From: UBA1372 sp964496075
GTDB lineage: Bacteria; Patescibacteriota; Microgenomatia; UBA12405
NCBI GenBank assembly: GCA_964496075.1
Contig: CAZBXB010000025.1
Coordinates: 1 to 9,767 of the forward strand
Length of the DNA: 9,767 bases
Direction of reading: 5' to 3'
In this document: positions 1 to 6,241 of the stretch, in pieces
How the letters are laid out: every line of letters begins with the position of its first letter
Numbering within the stretch: position 1 is the first letter of the stretch
Program-made: the position numbers and the translations under genes
Notes under the pieces: model-generated
The model's input: the letters and a program-made list of their open reading frames with translations, nothing else
The model's database searches: none
Told to the model about the DNA's origin: nothing

Positions 1-42
1 TGTGATGCAAAACCGGGGATTTGGGAAAGAGAGACTTTTTGA
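1..42 (+). CDS. Possible 3' end of an upstream gene (partial)
   Basis: Frame 1 is open from the window edge to a TGA at 40-42 and would encode the tail CDAKPGIWERETF. Frame 2 is also open, to a TGA at 47-49. The strong + strand terminator that follows at 69-104 implies that a + strand gene ends here, but the sequence is too short to decide the frame or recognise a product. Confidence 0.25.
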   Translation, partial: CDAKPGIWERETF

Positions 43-68
43 GTTTTGAAAAGAAATCAAAAAGAGTT

Positions 69-104
69 AAAAAGCACTGTTATTAAAATAACAGTGCTTT
101 TTTT
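69..104 (+). terminator. Strong Rho-independent terminator
   Basis: A perfect 15-bp inverted repeat pairs 69-83 with 88-102 (core GCACTGTTAT/ATAACAGTGC) around a TAAA loop. It runs into a stretch of seven T at 98-104. The run of A on the left arm would also give a shorter U-tract on the other strand, but the better tail is on the + strand. It probably ends the gene entering from the left edge and insulates the helicase gene from it. Confidence 0.9.
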
Positions 105-284
105 ATGTCTTTTATTCTAATAAAATAGACTGTTTAGTATGCTATTTTCAAAATTAGGAGATCTATAAAGAGTAGATAAAAAAGGAAATTCTTTTTCATG
201 GCTTAAGTAATTTATAACAGTAAATAGATATTGGCGAAAGTGTCTATAATATTGAAAATGCCGAATAAAGAGCGAAGTCGGGTG
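105..284. other. AT-rich leader region without a supported gene
   Basis: This spacer lies between the terminator and the helicase promoter. Open frames on the minus strand give low-complexity peptides rich in Phe, Leu, Tyr and Ser, with no recognisable motif. A TATAAT at 245-250 lacks a convincing -35 at normal spacing. No tRNA-like fold or repeat is visible. Confidence 0.5.
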
Positions 285-290
285 TAGAAT
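283..290 (+). promoter_or_regulatory. Putative -10 box of the helicase gene (TGTAGAAT)
   Basis: TAGAAT at 285-290 is preceded directly by TG, like the boxes before alkD and lemA. No good -35 is seen. A transcript starting about seven bases downstream would begin at or just after the GTG at 296 and only about ten bases before the ATG at 308. The mRNA would therefore be leaderless or nearly so. Confidence 0.4.
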
Positions 291-295
291 AGAGA

Positions 296-1459
296 GTGCA
301 AATAGAAATGTCATCTGACCAGAAATTGGCCATAAATAATCTTTTGAATTGGTATGGAAGTAAGGCGTCGCAATATATTACTTTGGGAGGGTATGCCGGA
401 ACAGGAAAAACGACATTAATATCAATACTTAGGGATAAAATCAAAAAGAAACATAAAAAAGTTAAGGTGGCTTTTGTCAGTTATACAGGCAAGGCGGCCC
501 GAGTGTTGAGAAATAAGTTGGCTGAAAATAAGACGATGGTAAGTGGGGACTTTGTGGGTACAATCCACTCGTTGATTTACTCCCCTATTGTTAATAGCAA
601 AAAAGAGATAACCGGTTGGAAAAAGAAGGAGATGGTAGAACAAGACTTGATAATTATTGATGAGGCATCGATGGTATCAGCCTCAATCTGGAGTGATCTA
701 CTGAGTTTTAATAAAACAATAATTGCAGTTGGTGACCATGGTCAACTACCGCCGATTGAGGGCAGTTTTAATCTAATGGAAAAACCTATATTAAAACTTT
801 TGGAGATACACAGGCAAGCCAGAGATAATCCGATAATAAAATTATCTATATTGGCAAGAGAGGAAGGTAAGATACCGGTGGGTATATATGGAAAGGGAAT
901 TAAAAAGTTTGATGGTAGAGAGGCTTGGGTGGCAAATGAAGTGGACGAGGAGCTTAAAAATTATAACTTTGAAACGATGGTGCTGTGTGGCTATAACAAT
1001 ACCAGAGTTAAACTAAATAAGTTTATTCGATCAAACTTGGGCTTTGAGACTGAAGAGGTGAATGTGGGAGATAAGGTGATTTGTCTTAAGAACAATCACG
1101 CTAAGGAGATATTTAATGGAATGTTGGGAACGATTGAAAGTTTGTATGATAAAGATGAAAACTGGTGGGAGACCGAAATTGAGATGGACGATGGCAGTTT
1201 TTATTCGGGGATGATGGCCAAAGATCAATTTGGAAAGACGGCTGGTATAAACTTTACCGAAAAGAGAGGTAGGTATTTGAAAGGTGACTTGTTTGATTTT
1301 GGATATGCGCTAACGGTACACAAAGCCCAAGGATCGCAGGCAAAAAAGGTAATATTGTTTGAAGAAAGATTTTCTAAGATGACGGATGACCAATGGAGAC
1401 GATGGCTATATACAGGAATCACCAGAGCTGAGGAAGAATTGTTGATAATAGGAAGGTGA
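296..1459 (+). CDS. RecD/Dda-like SF1 DNA helicase (ATP-dependent)
   Basis: This is a compact superfamily 1 helicase, probably 5'-3' and acting on DNA during repair or replication restart. From the GTG start the protein has 387 residues. Walker A is GYAGTGKTT (32-40), motif Ia SYTGKAA (62-68), motif II IIDEAS (120-125) and motif III GDHGQLPP (146-153). An arginine-containing IHRQARDNP follows at 171-179. An SH3/OB-like insert with VGDKVICLKN lies near 257-266, motif V is ALTVHKAQGSQ (338-348) and motif VI is YTGITRAEEEL (372-382). This order matches RecD2/Dda-type helicases, but the long N-terminal region of RecD2 is missing, so it is nearer in size to phage Dda. Initiation could be GTG at 296 or ATG at 308; the motifs do not decide. 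alkD follows 26 bases later on the same strand. Family is confident, precise role unknown. Confidence 0.9.
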   Translation: MQIEMSSDQKLAINNLLNWYGSKASQYITLGGYAGTGKTTLISILRDKIKKKHKKVKVAFVSYTGKAARVLRNKLAENKTMVSGDFVGTIHSLIYSPIVNSKKEITGWKKKEMVEQDLIIIDEASMVSASIWSDLLSFNKTIIAVGDHGQLPPIEGSFNLMEKPILKLLEIHRQARDNPIIKLSILAREEGKIPVGIYGKGIKKFDGREAWVANEVDEELKNYNFETMVLCGYNNTRVKLNKFIRSNLGFETEEVNVGDKVICLKNNHAKEIFNGMLGTIESLYDKDENWWETEIEMDDGSFYSGMMAKDQFGKTAGINFTEKRGRYLKGDLFDFGYALTVHKAQGSQAKKVILFEERFSKMTDDQWRRWLYTGITRAEEELLIIGR

Positions 1460-1472
1460 GAAAAGGCCATCC

Positions 1473-1480
1473 TGTATAAT
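1473..1480 (+). promoter_or_regulatory. Putative -10 box of alkD (TGTATAAT)
   Basis: TATAAT at 1475-1480 is a perfect -10 hexamer preceded directly by TG, in the 26-base gap after the helicase stop. It ends only five bases before the GTG and eight before the ATG start of alkD, so a transcript made here would be leaderless. No clear -35 is present upstream, inside the end of the helicase gene. Confidence 0.45.
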
Positions 1481-1488
1481 AAGATGTG

Positions 1489-2199
1489 ATGCGAGATATT
1501 ATCTTTGAAATTAGACAGGATTTGAGTCAGCGAGTAGATGAAGAATACAGGATAGGAGCGAATAGATATTTTAGAGAAACTGTAAATATAATGGGGATAA
1601 GAACTCCTGAAGTAAGAAAGATTGCTCGAATGTACTACCCAATTGTGTCGGATTTATCAAAGAAGGAAATTTTTGATTTGTGTGAGAAATTACTGTCGAG
1701 TAAATATTTTGAGGAAAAGACAGTTGGTTTGGATTGGCTTTACAGACAAAGAGACGGTTACAAGAAAACTGACTTTATAAAGTTTAAGAAATGGTTTACA
1801 AAATATGTGTCAAACTGGGCACATTGTGATGATTTTTGTGCACATAGCTTGGGAATATTTTTTGGTAAATATCCATCATTTTTGACTGAAGTAACAGAGG
1901 ATTGGACAAGATCAAAAAATAGGTGGTTTAGACGGGCATCGGCAGTCAGTTTGATTTATGTAATCAGAAGAGGTGAGGAGCTGGATATGGTGTTTAAGGT
2001 GGCGGATAAATTGATGAATGACAAAGACAGGTTGGTACTAAAGGGGGTAGGTTGGATGTTGAGAGAAGCATGGTGTAGATATCCGTCGGATATTTATAGA
2101 TATTTGGCGAAAAACAAAAGTAAGTTGGCAAGAGTAACACTAAGATACGCAACTGAAAAAATGAAAGATGACCAGAGACTAGCATTGATGAAAAGATAA
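1489..2199 (+). CDS. alkD: AlkD-like DNA alkylation repair glycosylase
   Basis: This HEAT-like-repeat DNA glycosylase removes alkylated bases (N3- and N7-alkylpurines in studied members), starting base excision repair. From the ATG at 1489 it has 236 residues, close to the usual 220-240. An in-frame GTG directly before (1486) would add one residue. Bacillus cereus AlkD uses Trp109, Asp113, Arg148 and Trp187. Here the equivalent pattern is visible: Trp110 and Asp114 in SNWAHCDDFCAH, Arg148/149 in RWFRRASAV, and Trp189 in GVGWMLREAW. The N-terminal GIRTPEVRKIA motif (36-46) is also typical. It follows the helicase on the same strand and may be partly co-transcribed with it, besides having its own -10 box. 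It converges on the minus-strand glycosyltransferase, with only six bases between the stops and no terminator hairpin. Confidence 0.9.
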   Translation: MRDIIFEIRQDLSQRVDEEYRIGANRYFRETVNIMGIRTPEVRKIARMYYPIVSDLSKKEIFDLCEKLLSSKYFEEKTVGLDWLYRQRDGYKKTDFIKFKKWFTKYVSNWAHCDDFCAHSLGIFFGKYPSFLTEVTEDWTRSKNRWFRRASAVSLIYVIRRGEELDMVFKVADKLMNDKDRLVLKGVGWMLREAWCRYPSDIYRYLAKNKSKLARVTLRYATEKMKDDQRLALMKR

Positions 2200-2205
2200 A
2201 ATGTA

Positions 2206-3549
2206 TTATTGCCAAGTTTCTAAATCGATACCTCGAAAGCTGGTGGTCAGAGAATGGGTAAATTCTGAAGAGTCAAGTATGGATTTATGGTCGAAGGCAA
2301 AGATTTCAAGGCCATAAGGAATAATAAAAATTTTATTGGTGGATGGGTTGGTAGGTAGGTCAGTGCGGATGTCTAAAATATTTAGATCAGGACGGTAAAA
2401 TTTAAGTGGATCGGCAAAGGAACTAATCATATAGACATCGGAATTATGAGGTAATGAAGTGGCTAAAGACTGCCAGTCTTCACGGTGTTGAGATGGGCTT
2501 AGGAGATAGATGAGGGATAAAAGAACAAAAATTAAAGAAATAAGATGCGATAATATTTTTGTTTTGACCAGAGATACTGATAAAAGCAAGCAAAAGATGG
2601 GTAGAAGGTAAAGGTAACGAAAATATTGAAGCATGGGGAGCTTGAAGGAAATCAAAAAAACCAGTAGTAGGGGGAAGATGAATAAAAACTTGAGATGGTT
2701 CGATGTCTTAGCACGTATGAGGCGAGAAAAAACAAATAAGGTCCAAAAACCGGCAAGTATATAATAAAGTTTTTTGGGATAGAAGGTCAGTCGGCCAAAG
2801 GAAAATTTGATGGGAATAAGAAGAAGATTTTTGAGATTGGACTTACCTAAAACCAGAGACCAATTAGTAACGTCTGTTAGTAGGGTCTTACTAAGAAAAA
2901 GTTGGCGATATAAAAGTGGCAAAATAAGTAGAACACTAAATAAAATGCCTGGAATTAGCTTGATAATTAATTTATATTTTTTTTGGATTAAGAGGAGCAA
3001 GAAAAGGCCGGCGATGTAAAAAATGGAGCCATAAAAGGTGAGAAATGAAAGAAATATAAATAGGTTGAAGAAGAGAACAGATTTTGATGATAGTGATAAT
3101 GATTGGGTTTTAACAAAATAGAAAGTGACGGCAGACAAAAATAACGTCACTAAGGCGTACATACGAAGTTCTTGAGAATAATAGACAAATAAAGGGTTAA
3201 ATAAGAGAAATGTGGTGGCTAGTATGGCTGTTTTTTGATTAAAAAGCAATTTGGCTGTCTTGTAGAGATAAAGGCCAGTCAGCAAGGAAGCTGTGACGGA
3301 AAAAAGACGAAGGCCGACGGGGGTACAGCCAAAAATAATAGACCAGGCTTTTAAGATTAAGTAAAAAAGAGGTGGATGGAAATCAGTGGGAGAAAATTGA
3401 GTGATGATGTTGATAAAAGAATAGTTTTTGATAATATTGGCGGAGATGGCTTCGTCGAGCCAAAAAGATTGATTAAGACCAATTAGTCTGACTAAAAAAG
3501 CTAGGAGAAATGTGATAAAAAGCAAATGTTTTTTAATATATTGGTACAT
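2206..3549 (-). CDS. GT39/ArnT-like membrane glycosyltransferase
   Basis: This integral membrane protein of 447 residues resembles the PMT/ArnT (GT-C fold, lipid-linked sugar) glycosyltransferases, which move a sugar from a polyprenyl-phosphate donor onto an acceptor outside the cytoplasmic membrane. The first transmembrane helix (about 9-25) is followed by SFWLDEA, whose Asp-Glu pair (32-33) matches the catalytic loop of GT-C enzymes. DFHPPLFY (56-63), YSQELRMYAL (about 124-133) and RYLYLLP (about 312-318) are further family motifs. Roughly ten or more hydrophobic segments fill the first 350 residues. About 95 soluble residues follow, beginning REDW and probably extracytoplasmic. It lies 54 bases behind the IMPDH/GMP reductase gene. 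A weak promoter (ATGACA, 18-base spacer, TATATA) may sit in that gap. Donor and acceptor cannot be told; surface glycan or protein glycosylation is the inference. Confidence 0.85.
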   Translation of the reverse strand: MYQYIKKHLLFITFLLAFLVRLIGLNQSFWLDEAISANIIKNYSFINIITQFSPTDFHPPLFYLILKAWSIIFGCTPVGLRLFSVTASLLTGLYLYKTAKLLFNQKTAILATTFLLFNPLFVYYSQELRMYALVTLFLSAVTFYFVKTQSLSLSSKSVLFFNLFIFLSFLTFYGSIFYIAGLFLLLLIQKKYKLIIKLIPGILFSVLLILPLLYRQLFLSKTLLTDVTNWSLVLGKSNLKNLLLIPIKFSFGRLTFYPKKLYYILAGFWTLFVFSRLIRAKTSNHLKFLFIFPLLLVFLISFKLPMLQYFRYLYLLPIFCLLLSVSLVKTKILSHLISLIFVLLSLIYLLSPSQHREDWQSLATSLPHNSDVYMISSFADPLKFYRPDLNILDIRTDLPTNPSTNKIFIIPYGLEIFAFDHKSILDSSEFTHSLTTSFRGIDLETWQ

Positions 3550-3603
3550 TTGTGTATTTCGTGGGATGTGGCAGTATATAGTGTAAATGAGTATTTATTG
3601 TCA

Positions 3604-4653
3604 TCAAATTATTTTAACTCCCCTGTCGAAATTTCGTTTAACAATATTACTGGTGACACGAATGAACCGGGCGTTTTTGTGGAGCTGTTTTATATTAAGA
3701 GCACCACTATAACTAAAGCCAGATCGGAGGCCGGCATTCATCTGATTTAAGACATTGGTAACCGGTCCTTTATAAGGTGCAAAAGCCTCTATTCCTTCAA
3801 TATAGCTGGTGTATTTACTATTTTTATCCTTTGAATTTTGCTTTAATTGTTTATTTTTTTCAGTTCGACTGGTAGAGCCGTTGTATGATTTATATTTTTT
3901 GCCTTTGATTATATGGATTTTACCCGGAGCTTCATCTGTGCCGGCCAGTTGACTACCAACAACGACGGCGTCGGCACCGGCAGCTAAGGCTTTGACAATG
4001 TCACCACTGTTGTGAGTACCACCATCAGCAAGAAGATAGCCACCAAATTCTTTGGCGGCTTTGACAGCTTCTAAAATAGCGGTGATTTGAGGCATACCGT
4101 GACCGGTAACAACTCTGGTGGTACAAATAGATCCAGGACCGAGACCAACTCTGACGGTATCGGCACCGGCTTTAAAAAGGTCGACGGCAGCTTGCCTGGT
4201 GGCAATGACACCAGCAATGATTTCTAAATGTTTATACTCTTTTTTGATTTTTTTAATAAAATCGAGACAGGTATCTTGATGAGCGTGAGCAACATCGATG
4301 GTGATAGTCTGTATACCTAAATCAACTAAAAGCTTGAGTCTATCCCATTCAGTAGCTTTGATACCAATAGAAGGAATGGTATGTTGGTTTTGGCTTAAAA
4401 CTTTTTTAATATCTTTGACTTGGTCTTTGGCTGGCTTGAAACGAGGGAAAAAGGAAGTAGAGCCATAACGACTCATAGCCAGGGCCATATCTACACCAGT
4501 GACACAGTCCATATTGATGGAAATAATGGGAAAATCTAGTTTGACGGTGGGAGTAATTTGGGTGGCAAGACAGACATCGTTTCGAGATTTGACGGGCGAT
4601 CTTTGGGGTACAAGTAAAACATCGTCAAAATCTAGAGCAATTTCAAAAGGCAT
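3604..4653 (-). CDS. IMP dehydrogenase/GMP reductase family protein without CBS domains
   Basis: This TIM-barrel purine enzyme of the IMPDH/GMPR family (349 residues) acts in the cytoplasm at the IMP-GMP step. The start is ATG at 4653, giving MPFEIALDFDDVLLVPQRS, the usual N-terminus; a TTG 24 bases upstream would only add hydrophobic residues. GPGSICTTR carries the catalytic Cys177. LADGGTHNSGDIVKAL (208-223) and VVVGSQLAGT (230-239) form the phosphate site. YKGPV and GLRSGFSYSGA close the barrel. The CBS pair of most IMPDHs is absent and the length matches GMP reductase. The flap (about 255-292) is Lys/Asn/Ser-rich and shows no obvious Arg-Tyr dyad like that of IMPDH, so GMP reductase or a related activity is favoured but not proven. 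The gene lies between the EF-Tu-like barrel gene (67-base gap) and the glycosyltransferase gene, all on the minus strand. It ends with TGA. Confidence 0.85.
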   Translation of the reverse strand: MPFEIALDFDDVLLVPQRSPVKSRNDVCLATQITPTVKLDFPIISINMDCVTGVDMALAMSRYGSTSFFPRFKPAKDQVKDIKKVLSQNQHTIPSIGIKATEWDRLKLLVDLGIQTITIDVAHAHQDTCLDFIKKIKKEYKHLEIIAGVIATRQAAVDLFKAGADTVRVGLGPGSICTTRVVTGHGMPQITAILEAVKAAKEFGGYLLADGGTHNSGDIVKALAAGADAVVVGSQLAGTDEAPGKIHIIKGKKYKSYNGSTSRTEKNKQLKQNSKDKNSKYTSYIEGIEAFAPYKGPVTNVLNQMNAGLRSGFSYSGALNIKQLHKNARFIRVTSNIVKRNFDRGVKII

Positions 4654-4720
4654 AAATAAGTTTAACAAAAACAGCAAAAGCTAAGAGCAGAAGAAAAAAA
4701 TATGTCTTGGTAGAGAAAAA

Positions 4721-4978
4721 TTATTTCTCAACCAAAAAGACGGGGTCGTTGGATTTAGCAGGTTGATCTAGTTTAAGACCAACTTCATCACCTGCTTTGG
4801 CAATTTCAACTGGCTGGTGATCGACTTGCATGGAGACAACAGTTTGGGTAAAAGTAGTTTCCTTACCCTCTTGTCCGATTTGGATTTGATCACCGAGCTT
4901 GACTTGACCTTCCTCGACAGATAAAACACCAACACCAATTTTGTCAAAATAATGGGTTACTTGGCCAATTTTTTGCAT
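4721..4978 (-). CDS. Stand-alone EF-Tu domain II-like beta-barrel protein
   Basis: This 85-residue protein is a single translation-factor-type beta-barrel. It opens MQKIGQVTHYFDKIGVGVL, then VKLGDQIQIG (26-35), FTQTVVSMQVDHQPVEIAKAGDEVGL (43-68) and a short end PVFLVEK. The pattern of a glycine-rich turn, a LGDxIxI strand and a KAGDEVGL turn is that of domain II of EF-Tu/IF2-like factors and of the C-terminal barrel of U32 peptidases. No GTPase domain is present. Such free barrels occur in CPR bacteria and archaea (recalled, not searched), and their function is not established. Binding to RNA, the ribosome or a U32-like partner would be inference. The ATG at 4978 fits the family start. It is the first gene of the minus-strand group and divergent from lemA, with about 90 bases between the two starts. 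Confidence 0.75.
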   Translation of the reverse strand: MQKIGQVTHYFDKIGVGVLSVEEGQVKLGDQIQIGQEGKETTFTQTVVSMQVDHQPVEIAKAGDEVGLKLDQPAKSNDPVFLVEK

Positions 4979-5013
4979 GGATCAATTAACTTTTAATAAC
5001 TGAGTTTAACATA

Positions 5014-5041
5014 TTTTCAGTTTAGGGAAAAATTGTATAAT
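5014..5041 (+). promoter_or_regulatory. Putative lemA promoter (TTTTCA-16-TATAAT)
   Basis: TATAAT at 5036-5041 is a perfect -10 preceded directly by TG. TTTTCA at 5014-5019 gives a 4-of-6 match to the -35 with a 16-base spacer. A start near 5048 leaves about twenty bases before the ATG at 5069. The box overlaps an in-frame TTG at 5033, which argues against that TTG being the start of lemA. Confidence 0.55.
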
Positions 5042-5068
5042 GAATTATTAAAGTTTAAATTAATAAAA

Positions 5069-5629
5069 ATGAAAAAATTATTATTAGGAATAATCGGAGT
5101 AGTATTTGTAGTAGGCTTGTGGATGGGTGGAATTTATAACGGTTTGGTGAGAAAAGATCAGGAAGTATCGGCTCAATGGGCACAAGTGGAAACACAATAT
5201 CAAAGAAGATTTGATTTAATTCCAAGTTTGGTGGAAGCGACTAAGGCAGTCCTAAAACAAGAACAAGCAGTATTTGGTCAGATTGCTGAAGCCAGAACCA
5301 GATATTCGGGAGCAACAACTAATGATGAAAAGGCAGAAGCAGCGGGGCAAGTAGAGTCGGCTTTAGGAAGACTACTGGTAATAGTAGAGAACTACCCTGA
5401 GCTTAAGTCGGATGCAACAGTCCAAAACTTTATGGATGAATTATCCGGGACTGAAAATAGAGTAGCAGTAGAAAGAAAAAGATATAACGATCTGGTGGCC
5501 GAATACAATGTAATGGTAAAAACACTACCGACAAGTATACTGGCTGGTATATTCGGATTTTCTGAAAAAGCATTTTTTGAATCTGCAACCGGGGCAGAAT
5601 TGGCTCCAAGTGTAGATTTTGGAATTTAG
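5069..5629 (+). CDS. lemA: LemA family membrane protein
   Basis: This 186-residue protein has one N-terminal transmembrane segment (about 3-23) followed by a mostly helical extracytoplasmic domain, the standard LemA layout and length. The conserved signature is clear: NGLVRKDQEVSAQWAQVETQ (24-43), RRFDLIPSLVEATKA (46-60) and NRVAVERKRYNDLVAEYN (130-147). The end is typical too, with LPTSILAGIFGF followed by an Ala-rich tail. The molecular role of LemA is not settled; it is often encoded beside TPM-domain proteins in envelope-related operons. Here the TPM gene lies downstream on the same strand, but an inverted brnTA cassette separates them. The start is ATG at 5069; the in-frame TTG at 5033 lies inside the promoter. 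Its stop overlaps the brnA stop by four bases (convergent). Confidence 0.92.
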   Translation: MKKLLLGIIGVVFVVGLWMGGIYNGLVRKDQEVSAQWAQVETQYQRRFDLIPSLVEATKAVLKQEQAVFGQIAEARTRYSGATTNDEKAEAAGQVESALGRLLVIVENYPELKSDATVQNFMDELSGTENRVAVERKRYNDLVAEYNVMVKTLPTSILAGIFGFSEKAFFESATGAELAPSVDFGI

Positions 5630-5904
5630 CTTAAAGTGATTTCTTTTTTTATTCTATCTGCTAAATATACTTTTAGAAGTGATTGGTATGGTACATCTTT
5701 TTGATGAGCTATTTTTTTTAGACTAGACAATAGAGATTCGGGTAATCTGACGGTGATTGATTTGGTTGATGGTTTCAGTTCAGAAAGATCAATATTGACT
5801 GGTTTAAACTGGTCTAGATAATCAGATAAATCATTGTCTGACCAGAACTGTCTTTCCTGATCTTCGTTTTTAAATTTTGGAACAACTTTTTGTTTATTTT
5901 TCAT
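5626..5904 (-). CDS. brnA: BrnA/CopG-type antitoxin of a BrnT-BrnA pair
   Basis: This 92-residue antitoxin should neutralise the BrnT toxin encoded just before it and repress their shared promoter. The N-terminal part PKFKNEDQERQFWSDNDLSD (9-28) is the toxin-binding type of segment seen in CopG-like antitoxins paired with BrnT. The C-terminal part is a ribbon-helix-helix domain: strand KSITVRLP (48-55), helix ESLLSSLKKIAHQKD (56-70), turn, and helix YQSLLKVYLADRIKKE (73-88). Its ATG lies inside the end of brnT (11-base overlap, different frame), so translation is probably coupled. It is one of the few genes here with a plausible Shine-Dalgarno, AGAGG (complement of 5914-5918), nine bases before the ATG. 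Its stop overlaps the stop of lemA. Confidence 0.88.
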   Translation of the reverse strand: MKNKQKVVPKFKNEDQERQFWSDNDLSDYLDQFKPVNIDLSELKPSTKSITVRLPESLLSSLKKIAHQKDVPYQSLLKVYLADRIKKEITLS

Positions 5905-6184
5905 ATATTTTTGCCTCTTTTTTGCTTTGAGGTCTAGCAGATATAATTCTAATTTTTTTATTTCTAATTGTAAAAACTATTGTTAATTTTCTTTGCTCGT
6001 CTGTTTTGCCAAGAGCAATGAATCTTGATTCTTGCTGAGAGTGTTTTGTGTCGATAAATGTTTTTAGTTGATTGTTAAAGAATATTTGTTCACATTCCTT
6101 AAAATCAACATTGTGTTTTGTTTTGTTTTTATGCTTATTTGCTTTATCCCAATCAAAACGAATTGGTTTTAAATTTAATAACAC
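5894..6184 (-). CDS. brnT: BrnT-type ribonuclease toxin
   Basis: This 96-residue protein belongs to the BrnT family (RelE-like fold), whose studied member from Brucella is an RNase that blocks translation. The family pattern is complete: FDWDKANKHKNKTKHNVDF (10-28), ESRFIALGKT (52-61), LTIVFTIRNKKIRIISAR (67-84) and the C-terminal KKEAKIYEK. The start is GTG at 6184; the nearest ATG upstream (6189-6191) is out of frame. Hand counting gives about 25% G+C over 5941-6180 against about 47% over 5281-5400 in lemA, which suggests recent arrival of the cassette. A near-consensus promoter ends eight bases before the GTG, so the mRNA is probably leaderless. Confidence 0.9.
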   Translation of the reverse strand: MLLNLKPIRFDWDKANKHKNKTKHNVDFKECEQIFFNNQLKTFIDTKHSQQESRFIALGKTDEQRKLTIVFTIRNKKIRIISARPQSKKEAKIYEK

Positions 6185-6192
6185 TGTACATG

Positions 6193-6221
6193 AATATACA
6201 ATACATTTATTTACTTGTCAA
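6193..6221 (-). promoter_or_regulatory. brnTA promoter (TTGACA-17-TATATT)
   Basis: Read on the minus strand, TTGACA (complement of 6216-6221) is followed after exactly 17 bases by TATATT (complement of 6193-6198), with TG directly before the -10. This is the best sigma-70-type promoter in the window. Only eight bases separate the -10 from the brnT GTG, so transcription would start at or next to the initiation codon. Confidence 0.8.
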
Positions 6222-6223
6222 GT
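6213..6223. promoter_or_regulatory. Palindrome ACTTGTCAAGT, candidate BrnA operator
   Basis: This perfect inverted repeat with 5-base arms around one central base covers the -35 hexamer of brnTA and abuts the extended -10 of the divergent TPM gene. Ribbon-helix-helix antitoxins bind short palindromes in their own promoters, so the position suits autorepression. A second small palindrome, TGTACA at 6185-6190, lies directly before brnT. BrnA binding is inference. Confidence 0.5.
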
Positions 6224-6231
6224 GTTATAAA
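6223..6231 (+). promoter_or_regulatory. Putative extended -10 of the TPM gene (TGTTATAAA)
   Basis: TATAAA at 6226-6231 is preceded by TG and one base, the extended -10 arrangement, which can work without a -35. It ends ten bases before the ATG at 6242, so the leader would be a few bases long. It lies back to back with the brnTA promoter. Confidence 0.5.
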
Positions 6232-6241
6232 ATAGAGACAG

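Noticed and set aside
117..314. Minus-strand open frame in the leader before the helicase
   Set aside because: The translation is low-complexity (Phe, Leu, Tyr, Ser, His), matches nothing I know, and runs over the helicase promoter and start.
1457..3606. Possible UGA recoding, as in Gracilibacteria and Absconditabacteria
   Set aside because: TGA ends the helicase (1457-1459) and the IMPDH/GMP reductase (3604-3606) at natural family lengths, and no gene needs an in-frame TGA read through.
4654..4677. Upstream TTG start of the IMPDH/GMP reductase
   Set aside because: It would add eight mostly hydrophobic residues before a family-typical ATG start.
4713..4729. Hairpin GAGAAA/TTTCTC at the end of the EF-Tu-like gene
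   Set aside because: The 6-bp stem is AT-rich, overlaps the stop codon and is not directly followed by a T run; too weak for a terminator.
5033..5068. Upstream TTG start adding 12 residues to LemA
   Set aside because: The TTG sits on the TATAAT box at 5036-5041, and the LemA family normally begins at a short basic stretch before the membrane helix, as from ATG 5069.
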